A DNA stretch of 21,430 bases from a virus. The first letter of the stretch is position 1; each line of letters starts with the position of its first letter. A program made the position numbers and the translations under genes. The stretch spans positions 1-21,430 of IMG/VR virus record IMGVR_UViG_3300013126_000294; one strand, given 5' to 3'. The notes under the pieces were generated by a model. That model made no database searches. It had not been told where the DNA came from and was given only the letters and a program-made list of their open reading frames with translations. Shown in pieces: positions 8,233 to 14,620 of the stretch.

Positions 8233-8943
8233 ATGACCTTTGGACAAATAAAATCTGTTGTAGAAAAAAACCTTGTAGAGTCCTACAATGACTCTGCTCA
8301 ATTCAAGAAAACCTTAAGAGAATTTAAACACAACATTCTCGAAAATAAAAATTTTTCGAAGTTATATTCTTTGTATGATGACTTGTATAAACCACAAGGT
8401 TTATCATCAGAAGATGCCGAGTTATACCTAAACGAAGGTATTGAATTAATCAGACATTTGATAGAAAATGTTAGTTTACCAAAAGGGGGAGAAAAGGTAA
8501 AAAACAACTATCAAGATTTGGATAATTTAGTGTATTTCAAAAACATCAACTTGAAGGAAAGAATTGTTTCAAAAAAGAAGATTTTAGAAACTTTAAAAAG
8601 TAATAACATTACTATAAAGGAATCAATTGAAATTCCGTTAAAGTCTATGGTTAGTATTGCAAACCAAACAATTCAAAGTTATTTAGAAAATTTAGATGAG
8701 TCAACCAAAAAAGAAGTGTTTCACATTTTGGCTAGTAGACCAGAGGATTTGGAAAAAGAATTTGTTCAACTAAAAGAATCTGCAGTTTTGAAATTAGAGA
8801 ATCTTCTTGAAAAAGAAAATGAAGATGAAATGAAACAGAAATTGGCCGAGACAATCGAAAAAATTAAAATAGAAAACTTCGAACAAGTTAACTACATCAA
8901 ATTAAAACATTTGGAAGAATCTATTTCTCAGACTGAGTCTTAA
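8233..8943 (+). CDS. Helical protein between portal and prohead protease, unknown function
   Basis: 236 residues from ATG 8233. A TTG at 8215 in the same frame is rejected because it falls within the TATTTATT element and ATG is the normal start here. It is almost entirely alpha-helical and rich in Lys, Glu, Leu and Asn. The N-terminus is amphipathic (FGQIKSVVEKNLVESYND), and long charged helices or coiled coil follow from about residue 120 to the end. In T4 the small prohead core genes 67 and 68 occupy this slot between 20 and 21. A core or scaffold-accessory role is therefore a positional guess; this protein is much larger than gp67 and I see no sequence match. Its 3' end overlaps the oppositely oriented bS21 gene by 23 bp. 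Confidence 0.75.
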   Translation: MTFGQIKSVVEKNLVESYNDSAQFKKTLREFKHNILENKNFSKLYSLYDDLYKPQGLSSEDAELYLNEGIELIRHLIENVSLPKGGEKVKNNYQDLDNLVYFKNINLKERIVSKKKILETLKSNNITIKESIEIPLKSMVSIANQTIQSYLENLDESTKKEVFHILASRPEDLEKEFVQLKESAVLKLENLLEKENEDEMKQKLAETIEKIKIENFEQVNYIKLKHLEESISQTES

Positions 8944-9109
8944 GAAATTGTAGATGTTTTGCAACTTTCATTTGTTCTCTTTTTCTAACAGATTTCTTTT
9001 CAAATTCTTTTAATTCAACCAATCTTTGGTTTTGTTTTGTTTTGATGACCTTTGATTTTAAGGTTTTCAGGGCTTTTTCTATATTTGAGTCAACTTTTAC
9101 TACTAACAT
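8921..9109 (-). CDS. rpsU: Phage-encoded ribosomal protein bS21
   Basis: 62 residues, the normal size for bS21, a small-subunit protein bound near the 3' end of 16S rRNA and the mRNA exit. The pattern fits along the whole length: MLVVKVDSN (the N-terminal strand, as in M-x-x-x-x-V), IEKALKTLKSKVIK (first helix), then KEFEKKSVRKREQMKVAKHLQFLK, matching the family F-x-K-x-S-x-x-R-R/K core and basic second helix. The F-x-K-x-S-V form resembles the Bacteroidota version. It is oriented against its neighbours, converges on and overlaps the preceding gene, and has neither a Shine-Dalgarno sequence nor a TATTTATW element in its leader, so it may be expressed on a different schedule from the head genes. 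Phage-borne bS21 is known from cultivated and metagenomic phages. The likely role is to replace or compete with host bS21 on ribosomes. Confidence 0.82.
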   Translation of the reverse strand: MLVVKVDSNIEKALKTLKSKVIKTKQNQRLVELKEFEKKSVRKREQMKVAKHLQFLKTQSEK

Positions 9110-9132
9110 ATATCATACATATATTTGGATTG

Positions 9133-9157
9133 AGTAAAAATCTTTACTATTTTTTTC
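9133..9157. other. Inverted repeat AGTAAA-N4-TTTACT followed by T-run
   Basis: A six-base perfect inverted repeat with an AATC loop is followed on the + strand by A and seven Ts, in the 76-bp gap between the divergent bS21 and 9186 genes. It could be a weak terminator for + strand read-through or an operator for the divergent pair. The stem is AT-rich and thus weak, so I hold this loosely. Confidence 0.3.
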
Positions 9158-9185
9158 AAAAATAAACTAAGTAGTAATCTACCCT

Positions 9186-9635
9186 ATGAAGAAGGGAAAA
9201 ACAATTAACATCAATCAATACGACTCACTCAAAACATTTTACGGTACAGTTGATTCAAAAGAACTTAAATCAATTTACATAAACATTCAAACTTGGGTTA
9301 CTCCTTTAGAAGATAAAGAAAATTGGAATAACGTAGTCAATACTTTGACCCGTTCAATAAAACACTCTGTATTTGGGTCTTTAGACAGAGAACTTTTCAA
9401 AGAAAACTTTATTGTCGATTTGGACCTCAGAACAAGTGGGATAAGAAAAGATAAGAAGTCATTTATGAATTTAGAAATAAATATTTTTACAACCACTCCC
9501 CAAGATTTTAAATCAAATGAAATCAAAGAATCAGTAAAAAAAATCATCAAAAAAATCTACAGGGAGAATATTGTCAACAATCGACATTTTAATTTTTCAT
9601 CCTCCAAAAACTCTGAAATCTACCAAACTATCTAA
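9186..9635 (+). CDS. Small unknown protein upstream of prohead protease
   Basis: 149 residues, basic. It looks alpha/beta: KTININQYDSLKTFYGTV, KSIYINIQTWVTP, a helix NVVNTLTRSIKHSVFG, then strands NFIVDLDLRTSGI and SFMNLEINIFTT, and a final helix SNEIKESVKKIIKKIYRENI. It has no signal or membrane segment and no catalytic motif I can name. It lies between the divergent bS21 gene and the protease gene, with a 33-bp gap to the protease that holds a TATTTATT element, so it is probably transcribed separately from the protease. Unknown function; an accessory head-assembly protein is only a positional guess. Confidence 0.75.
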   Translation: MKKGKTININQYDSLKTFYGTVDSKELKSIYINIQTWVTPLEDKENWNNVVNTLTRSIKHSVFGSLDRELFKENFIVDLDLRTSGIRKDKKSFMNLEINIFTTTPQDFKSNEIKESVKKIIKKIYRENIVNNRHFNFSSSKNSEIYQTI

Positions 9636-9642
9636 AGAAGTA

Positions 9643-9650
9643 TATTTATT
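9643..9650 (+). promoter_or_regulatory. TATTTATT element upstream of prohead protease
   Basis: TATTTATT ends 18 nt before the protease ATG, in a short A/T-rich gap, on the coding strand. The spacing is compatible with a -10-like box, a start site 5-8 nt downstream and a very short leader. Confidence 0.45.
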
Positions 9651-9668
9651 GAGAAATAGAAAACTGAT

Positions 9669-10376
9669 ATGAAGATTTTAGGACCTAATCAGACGGGTAA
9701 AGGTATTCTTATTGAAATGGATGCTGGTTTCGTAAACCCGAAGGATAGATTGAATGAAGATTTTATTAAAGAACAAAAAGAGATAGATTATAGAAATCCT
9801 TTTGAGTTTTATGCCGTTTTACAAAAATATGGTGTACCAAATAGAAATGGTCGTGTCTACCCTGAAAGAATTTTGAAAAGAGAAGCTGATAGATATAAGA
9901 CGGCAATCAAAAAAGGTTTATCAACCTCTGAATTAAACCACCCTGAATCTTCTCTAATTGATTTAGACAGAGTTGCTCACATAATCACTGATGTGTGGTG
10001 GGATGGAAATATCTTGATGGGAAAACTAAAATTGTTAACTTCACCAGGTTTCCACGAAAGTGGTTTTGTATCAACAAAAGGTGATATCGCAGCTAACTTG
10101 ATGAGACAAGGTGTTACTATGGGTGTGTCATCTCGTGGAGTTGGTTCATTAAAAAAAGTTGGTGAACAGAATGAAGTTCAGGATGATTTTGAATTAATTT
10201 GTTTTGACCTTGTATCGTCACCATCAACACCTGGAGCTTATCTATTTACAAACCCTGAGGATAGAAACAACTACGAAGAAAACCTCGATGAGGAAAGAAA
10301 AGTTCGTCAAGAAGAAAAAGGTTTGGACAAGTCAGTTGATTTAATGAAAAGATTAACCGATTATTTGGGTAAATAA
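9669..10376 (+). CDS. Prohead core protease (T4 gp21-like serine protease)
   Basis: 235 residues, near T4 gp21 (212). It is the maturation protease that sits in the prohead core and cleaves scaffold, capsid and core proteins after Glu. The assemblin-like fold signature is clear: an N-terminal strand and loop with GVPNRNGRVYPERIL (55-69), the catalytic histidine in SELNHPESS (H91), and the nucleophile serine in GVTMGVSSRGVGSL (S154 or S155), followed by a conserved acidic stretch FELICFDLVSSPSTPGAYLF that probably completes the active-site region. The charged C-terminal tail (about 200-235) may be removed on activation, as in related proteases; that is inference. It is followed after 10 bp by the DUF4494-like gene and then by a terminator. 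Confidence 0.93.
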   Translation: MKILGPNQTGKGILIEMDAGFVNPKDRLNEDFIKEQKEIDYRNPFEFYAVLQKYGVPNRNGRVYPERILKREADRYKTAIKKGLSTSELNHPESSLIDLDRVAHIITDVWWDGNILMGKLKLLTSPGFHESGFVSTKGDIAANLMRQGVTMGVSSRGVGSLKKVGEQNEVQDDFELICFDLVSSPSTPGAYLFTNPEDRNNYEENLDEERKVRQEEKGLDKSVDLMKRLTDYLGK

Positions 10377-10386
10377 ATTAAAACAT

Positions 10387-10596
10387 ATGGATGAAAAATA
10401 TTTTGTAGCGAAAGTTGTTTATGAGTTACCCGATGAAAACTCAGGAAGATTAAAGAAAATGAGGGAAGAAAAACTTGTTAAAGGTTACTCTCCGACAGAT
10501 GTTGAGGCTAAAGTGACCAAAAAATATACAGGGTTTCAACACGATTGGCGAATAACGGCAATTGTTGAAAGTAAAATTGATGAAGTAATTGAATAA
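10387..10596 (+). CDS. Small DUF4494-like protein
   Basis: 69 residues. The layout YFVAKVVYELPDENSGRLKK, then EEKLVKGYSPTDVEAKVTK and WRITAIVESKIDEVIE resembles DUF4494, a small Bacteroidota family built as strand, Gly turn, strand, 'teaEa' helix and an 'I-x-x-I-x-x-S-K-x-x-E-V' end. The match is by eye, so moderate. It is the last gene of the protease unit, starting 10 bp after the protease stop and ending 7 bp before a strong terminator. No catalytic residues are apparent. If the family call holds, it supports a Bacteroidota host. Confidence 0.7.
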   Translation: MDEKYFVAKVVYELPDENSGRLKKMREEKLVKGYSPTDVEAKVTKKYTGFQHDWRITAIVESKIDEVIE

Positions 10597-10603
10597 TTAA
10601 ATT

Positions 10604-10628
10604 GGGGAGTTTTACTCCCCCTTTTTTT
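10604..10628 (+). terminator. Rho-independent terminator after protease unit
   Basis: The GC-rich stem GGGGAGT / ACTCCCC with a TTT loop is followed by C and seven Ts. It lies 7 bp after the stop of the small protein and separates the protease unit from the scaffold gene, which has its own TATTTATA element. Confidence 0.9.
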
Positions 10629-10678
10629 GCTATTAAAAATTGTAACCTCATAAATTTAATTTTTTGTGGTTTGTGCAG

Positions 10679-10686
10679 TATTTATA
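10679..10686 (+). promoter_or_regulatory. TATTTATA element upstream of scaffold gene
   Basis: TATTTATA ends 13 nt before the scaffold ATG and lies about 50 bp after a strong terminator, so a promoter is needed here. This is the best contextual support in the window for the element being a promoter core. Confidence 0.55.
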
Positions 10687-10699
10687 GTAAAAAAATTCT

Positions 10700-12295
10700 A
10701 TGTCGCAAAAAGATTTAGTAGAAGAGGCTTTGCTCCAAATGAAGAATGTGGAGAATGTTATAGCCGAAAACGCAAAAGGAATACTTGCTTCAACTATGAA
10801 GGAAGAAATCAGTCAGTTGGTAAAAGAGTCTCTATCTGAGCAAGATGAGATTGAGCTTGATGCAATGGCGGACGTTGATGTCGATGACGACTCGATGGAA
10901 GTTGATGTTGATGAACTTGAAATGGATTCAGACGAAATGGATTCAGACGAAATGGATTTCGGTGATGAAGATGAAACCATCGATTTGACAGATGCTTCTG
11001 ATGAGGAAATTCTGGCGATTTTCAAACGTATGGGAGATGAAGACGGAATTATCGTAAAGAAAGACGGTAATGATGTACACATCAAGGATACTGATGAAGA
11101 CGTTGAATACCTTGTGAAAATGAACGAGGAAGAAGAGTACGAATTAGAAGAAATGCAAATGGATATGGAAGAATCAGATTTAGAAGAAAAAGACACAGAC
11201 TTGGAAGCAGTGTTGGACGCATTGTACGCTGAAGGCGAATACAATGAAGAAGATGATGAAGAAGAGGAAGAGGTTGACGAAATTATGTATGAAATCGTTA
11301 TGGATGAAGAAGATGAAATGGAAGAAAGTTCACACGAGGAAATGGAAGAATCTTACGATGAAATGGAAGAATCTTACGATGAAATGGAAGAATCTTACGA
11401 TGAAATGGAAGAAGGTTCTGAAGACTACAACCTCGAGGAAGCTAAAATGACTGTAAAACCTAAAGGCGTTGGTATGGGTAATCCTAAATTTAAATACGGT
11501 AGTTCACTACCTAAGAAAGGATTCGATGACCACAAGAAACAGGGACCTACAAAAATGGGTACTGGTAAAGCTAAGTTCGAGTTCAAGGAAGGTGAAATGG
11601 AAGAAGGCAAGGATAAAAACTACGGCTCTAACAAACACGAGTACAAACGTAAGGATGTAAGAGGTGTTGAGAAGAAAGCTGGTGACAAAGACGGACACTA
11701 CAAAGACTACGAAGGAAAATTCGGTGGTAACAAAGGTGATAAGTCTAAGACACATCCTGGCAAGAAAGACTACGAAACCAAAGAAGAAACGAAAGAAGCT
11801 GCTAGAACTTATGGATTTGGTTCAAAAGAAGGTAGAGGTTTAAGAAAAGGAATTACAAATAACCGTAATTACAATTACACAGACAATGGTGTTAAAGTTG
11901 AGTCTATCGACGCAGAAATGAAAATGCTAAGAGAGAAAAATGAAGAATACAGAAAAGCTTTGAATGTTTTCAGAGAAAAATTAAATGAAGTTGCTGTATT
12001 CAATTCAAACTTGGCTTACGCTACACGTTTGTTTACTGAACATTCTACTACGAAAAAAGAAAAGATAAACATTCTTAGAAGATTCGACTCTGCAGAAACT
12101 TTGAAAGAATCAAAACAACTCTACAAAACAATGAAAGATGAACTTTCAAAGGTAGAGACACAAGGACTTAATGAAAGTGTTGAGAGAAAAATCAACAACC
12201 AAGCAAGTTCAGGTTCTTCAACAAGTTTAATCGAATCTAGAGCTTATGAAAATCCTCAATTCTTGAGAATTAAAGATTTAATGGCAAAACTCTAA
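10700..12295 (+). CDS. Prohead scaffold core protein (T4 gp22-like)
   Basis: 531 residues, about twice T4 gp22 (269). It forms the internal core around which the capsid shell assembles and is then degraded. The gp22-like part is the C-terminus: a coiled-coil helix (about 400-430, EMKMLREKNEEYRKALNVF) and REKLNEVAVFNSNLAYATRLF followed by TEHSTTKKEKINILRRFDSAE, a signature of gp22 relatives, ending in ENPQFLRIKDLMAKL. The N-terminal helix (DLVEEALLQMKNVENVIAE) leads into an extremely acidic Asp/Glu/Met region (about 45-245) with exact tandem repeats, then a Lys/Gly-rich basic region (about 250-385). The acidic-then-basic expansion is unlike T4 and may serve as extra core mass. It precedes the capsid gene by 38 bp with no terminator between. 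Confidence 0.88.
   Translation: MSQKDLVEEALLQMKNVENVIAENAKGILASTMKEEISQLVKESLSEQDEIELDAMADVDVDDDSMEVDVDELEMDSDEMDSDEMDFGDEDETIDLTDASDEEILAIFKRMGDEDGIIVKKDGNDVHIKDTDEDVEYLVKMNEEEEYELEEMQMDMEESDLEEKDTDLEAVLDALYAEGEYNEEDDEEEEEVDEIMYEIVMDEEDEMEESSHEEMEESYDEMEESYDEMEESYDEMEEGSEDYNLEEAKMTVKPKGVGMGNPKFKYGSSLPKKGFDDHKKQGPTKMGTGKAKFEFKEGEMEEGKDKNYGSNKHEYKRKDVRGVEKKAGDKDGHYKDYEGKFGGNKGDKSKTHPGKKDYETKEETKEAARTYGFGSKEGRGLRKGITNNRNYNYTDNGVKVESIDAEMKMLREKNEEYRKALNVFREKLNEVAVFNSNLAYATRLFTEHSTTKKEKINILRRFDSAETLKESKQLYKTMKDELSKVETQGLNESVERKINNQASSGSSTSLIESRAYENPQFLRIKDLMAKL
11336..11413 (+). repeat. 21-bp tandem repeat, about 3.7 copies, in scaffold gene
   Basis: Copies at 11336-11356, 11357-11377 and 11378-11398 plus a 15-bp partial at 11399-11413 encode EEMEESY and then D-E-M-E-E-S-Y units. 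The DNA copies are identical apart from one base in the first, which indicates recent slippage or unequal exchange. A shorter 15-bp duplication (DSDEM) occurs at about 10926-10955. Confidence 0.92.
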
Positions 12296-12333
12296 AAAAT
12301 AAATAAACTAAAAAAAACAAAACAAATACTAAA

Positions 12334-14121
12334 ATGGGAGCATTATTAGAATCAGGTCTTGTTGGTAACATTGGTCTTAAGCACCTTAAAGTTATCAAAG
12401 AAGATACTATTAACAAATGGGAAAAATTAGGTTTCCTAGAAGGCTTAAGAGGCCACCTAAAAGAGAACGTTGCTCAGTTATATGAAAACCAAGCATCATA
12501 CCTCATCAACGAAGCTGCGTCTACTGCTGACTCAGGTTCTTTCGAAACTGTTGTGTTTCCTATCGTTAGACGTGTTTTCTCAAAACTTTTAGCTAACGAT
12601 ATCGTTTCAGTACAAGCTATGAACTTACCAATCGGTAAATTATTCTACTTTGTACCTAACATTCAGTCATACACAGGTGCAGACGCTAACGAGCACTGGG
12701 CTCCTTACGGTTCACCAAACGCTGCGGCTGGTCAAACTCCTAACAGTGGTTACGACTATAACACACAAAAAGACCTTTACGATAGATTCTACGAAGGTAA
12801 CGAACCTGCATTGGACCCACCAGGACTTTATGATTACTCTAAAGGTCAATTCTCAGCAATCACAGGTGGTAACAGAACTGTAGTATGGGTTGCTGACCAA
12901 TTAGTAGTTTCAGGTTACGGTACAGATTCTTACAGAAAAGTTCTTCTTGTTATGTCAGGTTTTGCATCTGACGGTGCTGGTAAACTTATCGGTCCTAACG
13001 GTCAACCTATGGACACTGAAGAATTCTTGGCAGACTTGACAATTAGAGGTGCTGCGGCTAACGCAACAACTTCAGCTAACACAACAAATAACTACTTGTT
13101 CAGAGTTGTAACTCAAAGATACGGTAAAGGTATTGTTCAGTACGGTCAAAACGAAACGTTAGCTTTCCCAAATTCATTGACTGATGGTGGTACTTACTAC
13201 GACGTTTGTGATGCTGAAGGTAAAATTTACTTAGAAGTTGATTTACAAGTTCCTGCTGAAGTAGGTGCTAACACAATCGACGGTTACACAGGTGCAACAT
13301 TCTCTTCTACGTCAGCAAACGCACAAGCGTTCACAACTACGTACAGAATCTACAAGAATCTTGAATTTGAGGATAAAATTGGTGAAGTTTCTTTCGACCT
13401 ACAGTCAGTAACTGTATCTGTAACAGAAAGAAAACTTAGAGCTCAATGGTCTCCTGAAATGGCTCAGGACGTTGCAGCATTCCACAACATTGACGCTGAA
13501 GCTGAATTGACAGCTTTGTTGTCTGAACAGGTGGCTGCAGAGATTGACCGTGAAATCTTGAGAGACTTGAGAAAAGCGGCAGCTTGGAATCTACGTTGGG
13601 ACTACAACGGATGGAAGAGATTAGGTTCGAATGCAGTTCCTTACACTCAGAAGGACTGGAACCAAACTCTTATCACAGCAATCAACCAAATCTCAGCTCA
13701 AATCCACAAGTCTACACTTAGAGGTGGAGCTAACTGGATTGTAGTATCTTCTGAGGTATCTGCTATCTTTGATGACTTGGAGTACTTCCACGTATCAAAC
13801 GCAGCTCCTGAGCAAGACCAATACAATATGGGTATTGAGAGAGTTGGAACATTGGCTGGTAGATATCAAGTTTACCGTGACCCTTACTTCCCAGCAAACC
13901 AAGTGTTGTTAGGACACAAAGGAACATCGTTACTTGATACAGGTTACATTTACGCACCGTATGTACCTCTACAATTAACTCCTACAATGTACAACCCATT
14001 CAACTTCACACCAATCAAAGGTATTATGACAAGATACGCTAAGAAGGTGGTAAACAACCGTTTCTACGGTAGAATTACAGTTGATGGTGTAAGAACATTC
14101 GACTTGAGAGAATTGAGATAA
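12334..14121 (+). CDS. Major capsid protein (T4 gp23-like)
   Basis: 595 residues. It is the main shell subunit with an HK97-type fold. The N-terminus is a helical delta-like domain (LKVIKEDTINKWEKLGFLEG, then HLKENVAQLYENQASYLINE). The junction LINE-AAST at residue 60/61 fits the hydrophobic-x-Glu cleavage rule of gp21-type proteases and lies where T4 gp23 is cut (65/66). Gp23 hallmarks follow: FPIVRRVFSKLLANDIVSVQAMNLPIGKLFY, later RKLRAQWSPEMAQDVAAFHNIDAEAELTALL, WNQTLITAINQISAQIHKSTLRGGANWIV, and the C-terminal PYVPLQLTPTMYNPFNFTPIKGIMTRYAKK. The 38-bp leader is A-rich, lacks a Shine-Dalgarno sequence, and has ATAAATA rather than TATTTAT. A strong terminator follows 23 bp after the stop, so this is probably the end of a highly expressed unit. 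Confidence 0.96.
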   Translation: MGALLESGLVGNIGLKHLKVIKEDTINKWEKLGFLEGLRGHLKENVAQLYENQASYLINEAASTADSGSFETVVFPIVRRVFSKLLANDIVSVQAMNLPIGKLFYFVPNIQSYTGADANEHWAPYGSPNAAAGQTPNSGYDYNTQKDLYDRFYEGNEPALDPPGLYDYSKGQFSAITGGNRTVVWVADQLVVSGYGTDSYRKVLLVMSGFASDGAGKLIGPNGQPMDTEEFLADLTIRGAAANATTSANTTNNYLFRVVTQRYGKGIVQYGQNETLAFPNSLTDGGTYYDVCDAEGKIYLEVDLQVPAEVGANTIDGYTGATFSSTSANAQAFTTTYRIYKNLEFEDKIGEVSFDLQSVTVSVTERKLRAQWSPEMAQDVAAFHNIDAEAELTALLSEQVAAEIDREILRDLRKAAAWNLRWDYNGWKRLGSNAVPYTQKDWNQTLITAINQISAQIHKSTLRGGANWIVVSSEVSAIFDDLEYFHVSNAAPEQDQYNMGIERVGTLAGRYQVYRDPYFPANQVLLGHKGTSLLDTGYIYAPYVPLQLTPTMYNPFNFTPIKGIMTRYAKKVVNNRFYGRITVDGVRTFDLRELR

Positions 14122-14144
14122 TCTATCTCTTATTAAATAAGAAA

Positions 14145-14168
14145 GGGGACCAATGGTCCCCTTTTTTT
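14145..14168 (+). terminator. Rho-independent terminator after major capsid gene
   Basis: The stem GGGGACC / GGTCCCC with an AAT loop, extended by AAA/TTT, is followed by seven Ts. It ends the scaffold-capsid unit. The minus-strand gene ending at 14167 reaches into its T-run, so the same hairpin may slow converging transcription as well. Confidence 0.92.
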
Positions 14169-14355
14169 ATTTTCTATATTTGGGTTTACAGAACTGAGGG
14201 TTGTAATCAAAGTAGATGCAACGAGACGACTCAACCTCATCCCTAATTTTTTGAAATTTATCGCTTTCAGATGATTTAAGACCTTTTGAAATTGCCTCCA
14301 ACATAATCATTTCACCACGAACAATAATTTTCAATAATTCTCCTCTATATGTCAT
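14167..14355 (-). CDS. Small unknown protein, second gene of a minus-strand pair
   Basis: 62 residues. A helix (MTYRGELLKIIVRGEMIMLEAISKG) is followed by a charged segment with two cysteines (C46, C56) and a basic end, CKPKYRK. The start overlaps the upstream gene's stop as ATGA, a strong sign that the pair is real and co-translated. AAGG lies 8 nt upstream of the ATG but inside the upstream coding region. It ends in the capsid terminator. Function unknown. Confidence 0.6.
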   Translation of the reverse strand: MTYRGELLKIIVRGEMIMLEAISKGLKSSESDKFQKIRDEVESSRCIYFDYNPQFCKPKYRK

Positions 14356-14594
14356 AATTTTACCTTATGAATCTTCCTAATAGATTTTAATAATATTTCA
14401 GTTTCTTCCGAGGTATATATACCTGAGTACAGAGCTTTTTCACAGGCTAATTTCATCATTAAAAAAGCCTGTTCTTCTTGAATATTATCAATTAAATCAT
14501 CCAAATGTTCGGTACTGTAATAGAATAAAGTACCAAATAATTGACCAACGGGTTCTTGATTACCCTGATTGTCAGTTTCGTTGTTTCCGTTCAT
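14352..14594 (-). CDS. Small unknown acidic protein, first gene of a minus-strand pair
   Basis: 80 residues. A polar Asn/Gln-rich N-terminus (NETDNQGNQE) is followed by a helical body (LFYYSTEHLDDLIDNIQEEQ, AFLMMKLACEKALYSGIYTS, then EETEILLKSIRKIHKVKL). It has no membrane segment or known motif. The 26-bp gap to the divergent 14621 gene holds the only possible promoters for both. Such small charged proteins are common phage accessory genes; I cannot assign a role. Confidence 0.6.
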   Translation of the reverse strand: MNGNNETDNQGNQEPVGQLFGTLFYYSTEHLDDLIDNIQEEQAFLMMKLACEKALYSGIYTSEETEILLKSIRKIHKVKL

Positions 14595-14599
14595 AAGAC

Positions 14600-14607
14600 T
14601 ATTTATT
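14600..14607 (+). promoter_or_regulatory. TATTTATT element in divergent gap
   Basis: TATTTATT ends 13 nt before the ATG at 14621, on the coding strand of that gene, inside a 26-bp divergent intergenic gap. The same A/T tract reads AATAAATA for the minus-strand pair, so the direction is less certain here than elsewhere. Confidence 0.4.
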
Positions 14608-14620
14608 AATATAGTAAATT

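Noticed and set aside
8233-8943. Assignment as T4 gp67 or gp68
   Set aside because: Position fits, but the protein is much larger and I see no sequence resemblance.
9120-9127. TATATTTG as a Bacteroidota housekeeping -7 box (TAnnTTTG) for the 9186 gene
   Set aside because: No -33 TTTG at suitable spacing, and the same octamer occurs inside coding sequence nearby (9080-9087); expected often in such AT-rich DNA.
10813-11244. Minus-strand Ser-rich 143-codon frame opposite the acidic part of the scaffold gene
   Set aside because: It is the complement of GAN/ATG-rich codons; low complexity, with the gp22-like + strand gene clearly coding.
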